The notes beneath the pieces are model-generated. The model was not told the origin of the DNA and searched no databases. It saw only the letters and a program-made list of their open reading frames with translations. A program made the position numbers and the translations under genes. This document shows, piece by piece, positions 61,990 to 64,000 of a stretch of DNA of 64,000 bases (positions within the stretch are counted from its first letter, which is position 1; each line of letters starts with the position of its first letter). The DNA lies in NCBI RefSeq assembly GCF_019012925.1, contig NZ_JAGIRL010000031.1:14057-78056 (forward strand). The letters run 5' to 3'. Origin of the DNA: Fusobacterium sp. (GTDB lineage Bacteria; Fusobacteriota; Fusobacteriia; Fusobacteriales; Fusobacteriaceae).

Positions 61990-63222
61990 ATGGAAAAAGA
62001 GATTAAAAATTATGTTGAACTGATTATAAGAAAAGGGATAAATATACAAAAAGGACAGATTTTAGTAGTTAACTCTCCAGTTGAGACTTATGATTTTACT
62101 AGACAGGTTGTAAATGAAGCCTATAAACAGGGTGCTGGTGAAGTTGTTGTGCATTGGAATGATGAGGTATGTGGAAAGTATAGATATCTATATGGAGATA
62201 ATGAAATTTTTGATATTTTTCCAGAGTGGCAAAAGGAGTCATTGGAGTACTATAGAAAAAAAGGGGCTGCCTTTCTAAGTATCTATGCAAATGATCCAGA
62301 TATTTTAAAAGATGTTGATGCTGATAGAGTAGCAAGACAGCAAAAAGCTAAGAGTGTAGCTCTTAAAGAGTATTATGAAAACGTTATGGGAAATAGTAAT
62401 CAATGGTCAGTTGTTTCTGTCCCAACACAAGCTTGGGCAAATAGAGTTTTTCCAGAGTTAAAAGATGAGTATGCAATGTCAGAACTATGGAAATTAATAT
62501 TGAATATAGTTAGAGCTGATAAAGAAAATCCAATACTAGAGTGGGAAAAACATCTCAATAACTTGAAAGAGAGAACAGCATTTTTAAATGATAAAAAATT
62601 TAAAAAGTTAATCTATAAAAATGCAAAGGGAACAAACTTAGAGATAGAATTACCAGAGAACCATAAGTGGATAAGCGGAGGAGAAGAGTCGAAATCTGGA
62701 GTTTATTTTGTAGCGAATATTCCAACTGAGGAGATATTTACAATGCCACATAGAGATAAAGTAAATGGTGTAGTGGTTAGTAGTAAACCTCTAATCTATG
62801 GTGGCAATACAATTAATCAATTTAGATTAAAATTTGTAAATGGAAAAGTAGTGGAGTATTCAGCTGAAGTGGGAGAGGAGATCTTAGGAAAATTATTAAA
62901 CACAGATGAAAGTTCAAGTTATCTAGGAGAGGTAGCCTTAGTAGAGTATAACTCACCAATATCTAATTCAAGAAAAATTTTCTATAATACTTTATATGAT
63001 GAAAATGCTTCAAGTCACTTAGCTTTAGGTGGTGCATACCCAGTGTGTATAGAGGGAATTGAAAATCTTTCTGAGGAGGAGTTAAAAGAGAGAGGAATGA
63101 ATATCTCTTTAGTTCACGAAGACTTTATGATAGGAACAGAGGATATGGAGATAATAGGTGTAGATTCTCAAGGAAATGAGATCACAATAATGAAAGATGG
63201 AAATTTTGCCTTTACTATTTAA
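61990..63222 (+). CDS. M29 family aminopeptidase (AmpS/PepS-like)
   Basis: Cytoplasmic metallo-aminopeptidase of 410 residues. Family features are the N-terminal GINIQKGQILVVNSP, VVVHWNDE, the metal-ligand segment TEEIFTMPHRDKVNGVV, GEVALVEYNSPIS, HLALGGAYP and the C-terminal HEDFMIGTEDMEIIGV with its metal-binding His and Asp. It trims N-terminal residues from peptides. AGGAGG precedes the ATG. A strong hairpin terminator lies about 90 bases downstream. Confidence 0.93.
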   Translation: MEKEIKNYVELIIRKGINIQKGQILVVNSPVETYDFTRQVVNEAYKQGAGEVVVHWNDEVCGKYRYLYGDNEIFDIFPEWQKESLEYYRKKGAAFLSIYANDPDILKDVDADRVARQQKAKSVALKEYYENVMGNSNQWSVVSVPTQAWANRVFPELKDEYAMSELWKLILNIVRADKENPILEWEKHLNNLKERTAFLNDKKFKKLIYKNAKGTNLEIELPENHKWISGGEESKSGVYFVANIPTEEIFTMPHRDKVNGVVVSSKPLIYGGNTINQFRLKFVNGKVVEYSAEVGEEILGKLLNTDESSSYLGEVALVEYNSPISNSRKIFYNTLYDENASSHLALGGAYPVCIEGIENLSEEELKERGMNISLVHEDFMIGTEDMEIIGVDSQGNEITIMKDGNFAFTI

Positions 63223-63313
63223 TAGAAAAGGAATATAATATAGTTCCTTGGCAGGGGAGTGTAGAACTCAAAATAAGCTATTATAAATTAAAATAGCTTT
63301 AATATTTAAGATT
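63223..63313. other. Intergenic stretch after the aminopeptidase
   Basis: Holds a small imperfect hairpin (AGGAATATA / TAGTTCCT near 63228-63248), a G-rich segment GGCAGGGGAGTG unlike its AT-rich surroundings, and another hairpin AAGCTATT / AAATAGCTT (63273-63298). No gene is recognised. Confidence 0.4.
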
Positions 63314-63348
63314 AGCTAAAGAGATTTTTTATCTCTTTAGCTTTTTTT
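63314..63348 (+). terminator. Terminator downstream of the aminopeptidase, beside the IS200 remnant
   Basis: Perfect stem AGCTAAAGAGAT / ATCTCTTTAGCT, five-base loop, T7. Confidence 0.9.
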
Positions 63349-63417
63349 GTATAAAGAAAACCACTTGCTAAGCGAGTGGTTCAAAGAAGCCGGAAGGCTA
63401 TGCATAGACAAAAAAAT

Positions 63418-63471
63418 CTCCTTTGATATAATAAAATTAGGTTTGCCGACCAATTAAATTAATCAAAGGAG
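63418..63471 (+). promoter_or_regulatory. Ribosome-site-sequestering hairpin upstream of tnpA remnant
   Basis: Perfect 10-base complement CTCCTTTGAT / ATCAAAGGAG, the second arm covering the AAAGGAGG ribosome site 11-17 bases before ATG 63482. IS200 elements use such a structure to keep transposase translation low. Confidence 0.7.
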
Positions 63472-63481
63472 GACATCCAAA

Positions 63482-63637
63482 ATGGATAATAATAGTTTAG
63501 CACATACGAAGTGGAATTGCAAATATCATATTTTATTCGTACCTAAATGTAGAAGGAAAGTAATATATGGAAAAATAAAGAAAGATACAGAAAAAATATT
63601 AAGGAATTTATGCGAATATAAAGAAATAATCACTTGA
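63482..63637 (+). pseudogene. tnpA: Truncated IS200/IS605-family transposase (Y1) tnpA
   Basis: 51 codons then TGA. The start MDNNSLAHTKWNCKYHILF, VPKCRRKVIYGKIKKDTEKILRNL matches the N-terminus of IS200-type Y1 transposases (about 140-155 residues when whole). The frame ends after LCEYKEII; the catalytic HUH pair and tyrosine are missing, and the following DNA does not encode them in any frame. It is non-functional. Confidence 0.85.
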
Positions 63638-63690
63638 ATTGTTTTTTTATAGTTAAAAAAATACGATATTAAAACTTAAAAATCTAAAAA

Positions 63691-63716
63691 CAAGTATTTA
63701 ACAATAAAAATACTTG
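63691..63716. other. Hairpin between the IS remnant and the next gene
   Basis: Stem CAAGTATTT / AAATACTTG with an eight-base loop and no T tract. It overlaps the -35 of the following promoter, so it might be an operator; no regulator is known. Confidence 0.35.
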
Positions 63717-63742
63717 ACTAAATATATTGATAAACTTATAAT
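63714..63742 (+). promoter_or_regulatory. Promoter of the partial lipoprotein gene
   Basis: -35 TTGACT (63714-63719), 17-base spacer, perfect -10 TATAAT (63737-63742), leader about 68 bases. Confidence 0.65.
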
Positions 63743-63816
63743 AAGTTAAATTAAAGTGGAGATATTATTTATATTGCAACAACAGCTATTTTGTTAAAAT
63801 GATATTTGGAGGGGCT

Positions 63817-64000
63817 ATGAAGAAGATAATACTATTATTACTATTAGGAATTACTTTAATGGGCTGTACAAGCACTAATAATAAATTAGTGCTAGATTCA
63901 ATAAAAAAACAGATACCTAATGACAATTTTTATTTCATAAGAGGTTTAGAAAGAGATAGAAGCTTATCAACTAATATAAGATATAGAGGTATAGTATATA
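63817..64000 (+). CDS. Predicted lipoprotein, 5' part (runs off the window)
   Basis: Sixty-one codons are present. The signal peptide MKKIILLLLLGITLMGC ends in a lipobox (LMGC, Cys17), then TSTNNKLVLDSIKKQ and further polar sequence. The family cannot be judged from this piece. GGAGG precedes the ATG by five bases. It has its own promoter and probably begins a new unit to the right. Confidence 0.8.
   Translation, partial: MKKIILLLLLGITLMGCTSTNNKLVLDSIKKQIPNDNFYFIRGLERDRSLSTNIRYRGIVY

Larger units (their letters stand above)
63355..63637 (+). mobile_element. Decayed IS200-type insertion sequence (left part only)
   Basis: It starts with the hairpin AACCACTTGC-TAA-GCGAGTGGTT (63359-63381) typical of an IS200/IS605 left end. 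A small GGAA-loop hairpin AGCC/GGCT (63388-63399) follows. CTCCTTTGAT (63418-63427) pairs with ATCAAAGGAG (63462-63471), masking the ribosome site of the transposase gene, as known for IS200. Only the first third of tnpA follows; the right end is not seen. Exact borders are uncertain. Confidence 0.75.

Noticed and set aside
1..64000. CRISPR arrays, rRNA or tRNA genes
   Set aside because: No regularly spaced repeats, no rRNA-like GC-rich blocks and no cloverleaf with a conserved T-loop were noticed on either strand.

Overview
The window is a compact, AT-rich bacterial chromosome segment that looks like a Fusobacterium. It combines diderm traits (lpxK for lipid A, predicted lipoproteins) with genes more familiar from Firmicutes (sepF beside yggS, whiA, scpA, mgtE). 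It also has short AT-rich intergenic regions, strong GGAGG ribosome sites and canonical -35/-10 promoters. Species cannot be fixed from the sequence alone. I saw no rRNA, tRNA or CRISPR array.

Layout. (1) 1-1561 (+): the end of an amino-acid ABC transporter operon (permease, ATPase). (2) 10394-1647 (-): a hexuronate module. A GntR regulator and an AEC permease form one unit. A promoter with an overlapping FadR-type operator then drives uxaC, uxuA, uxuB and a TRAP transporter dctPQM. (3) 16977-10563 (-): smc, lpxK, a conserved unknown, an EIIA-like protein and nadD. (4) 19401-17003 (-): rsmB, a trmR-like methyltransferase and a small Cys-cluster helix-turn-helix protein. (5) 19546-28700 (+): mgtE, a phosphohexomutase, then hemW, yggS, sepF and a PP-loop thiolase-like gene, then a sodium/alanine symporter and alanine racemase. 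(6) 30289-28765 (-): aroK, an SDR and a small Cys protein. (7) AbgT transporter (+) convergent with a very large LplT-PlsC-Aas fusion (-). (8) A Ser/Thr-rich lipoprotein and ssb. (9) 36784-46109 (+): polA, whiA, ribF, scpA, murJ, an orphan N6-adenine DNA methylase and corA, tightly packed. (10) A plasmid-type Rep protein (-), then PTS IIC/IIB, then flavodoxin with a DUF2023-type partner. (11) 50293-54447 (+): a five-gene cluster built around an unusual P-type ATPase. (12) A MORN/YwqK repeat protein, adenine deaminase, a DUF1904 protein, a large M16 peptidase, an alpha/beta hydrolase, an M29 aminopeptidase, a decayed IS200-type element, and the start of a lipoprotein that runs off the end.

The strongest candidate for an undescribed system is 50293-54447. 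Four consecutive genes share one short motif, H-x-[IL]-x-[GN]-R-[ILV]-R-[LI]-[KQ], in cysteine-less HMA-like domains. One of them is fused to a P1B-like ATPase whose membrane metal motif is SCG instead of CPC/SPC. The cluster ends with a small single-span protein carrying a C-terminal CxxC. All are read from one promoter and end at one terminator.

Many open reading frames have an upstream in-frame TTG, GTG or ATG that lies inside the ribosome-binding site of the real start. I moved those starts to the ATG 4-11 bases after the GGAGG-like site and say so in each entry.
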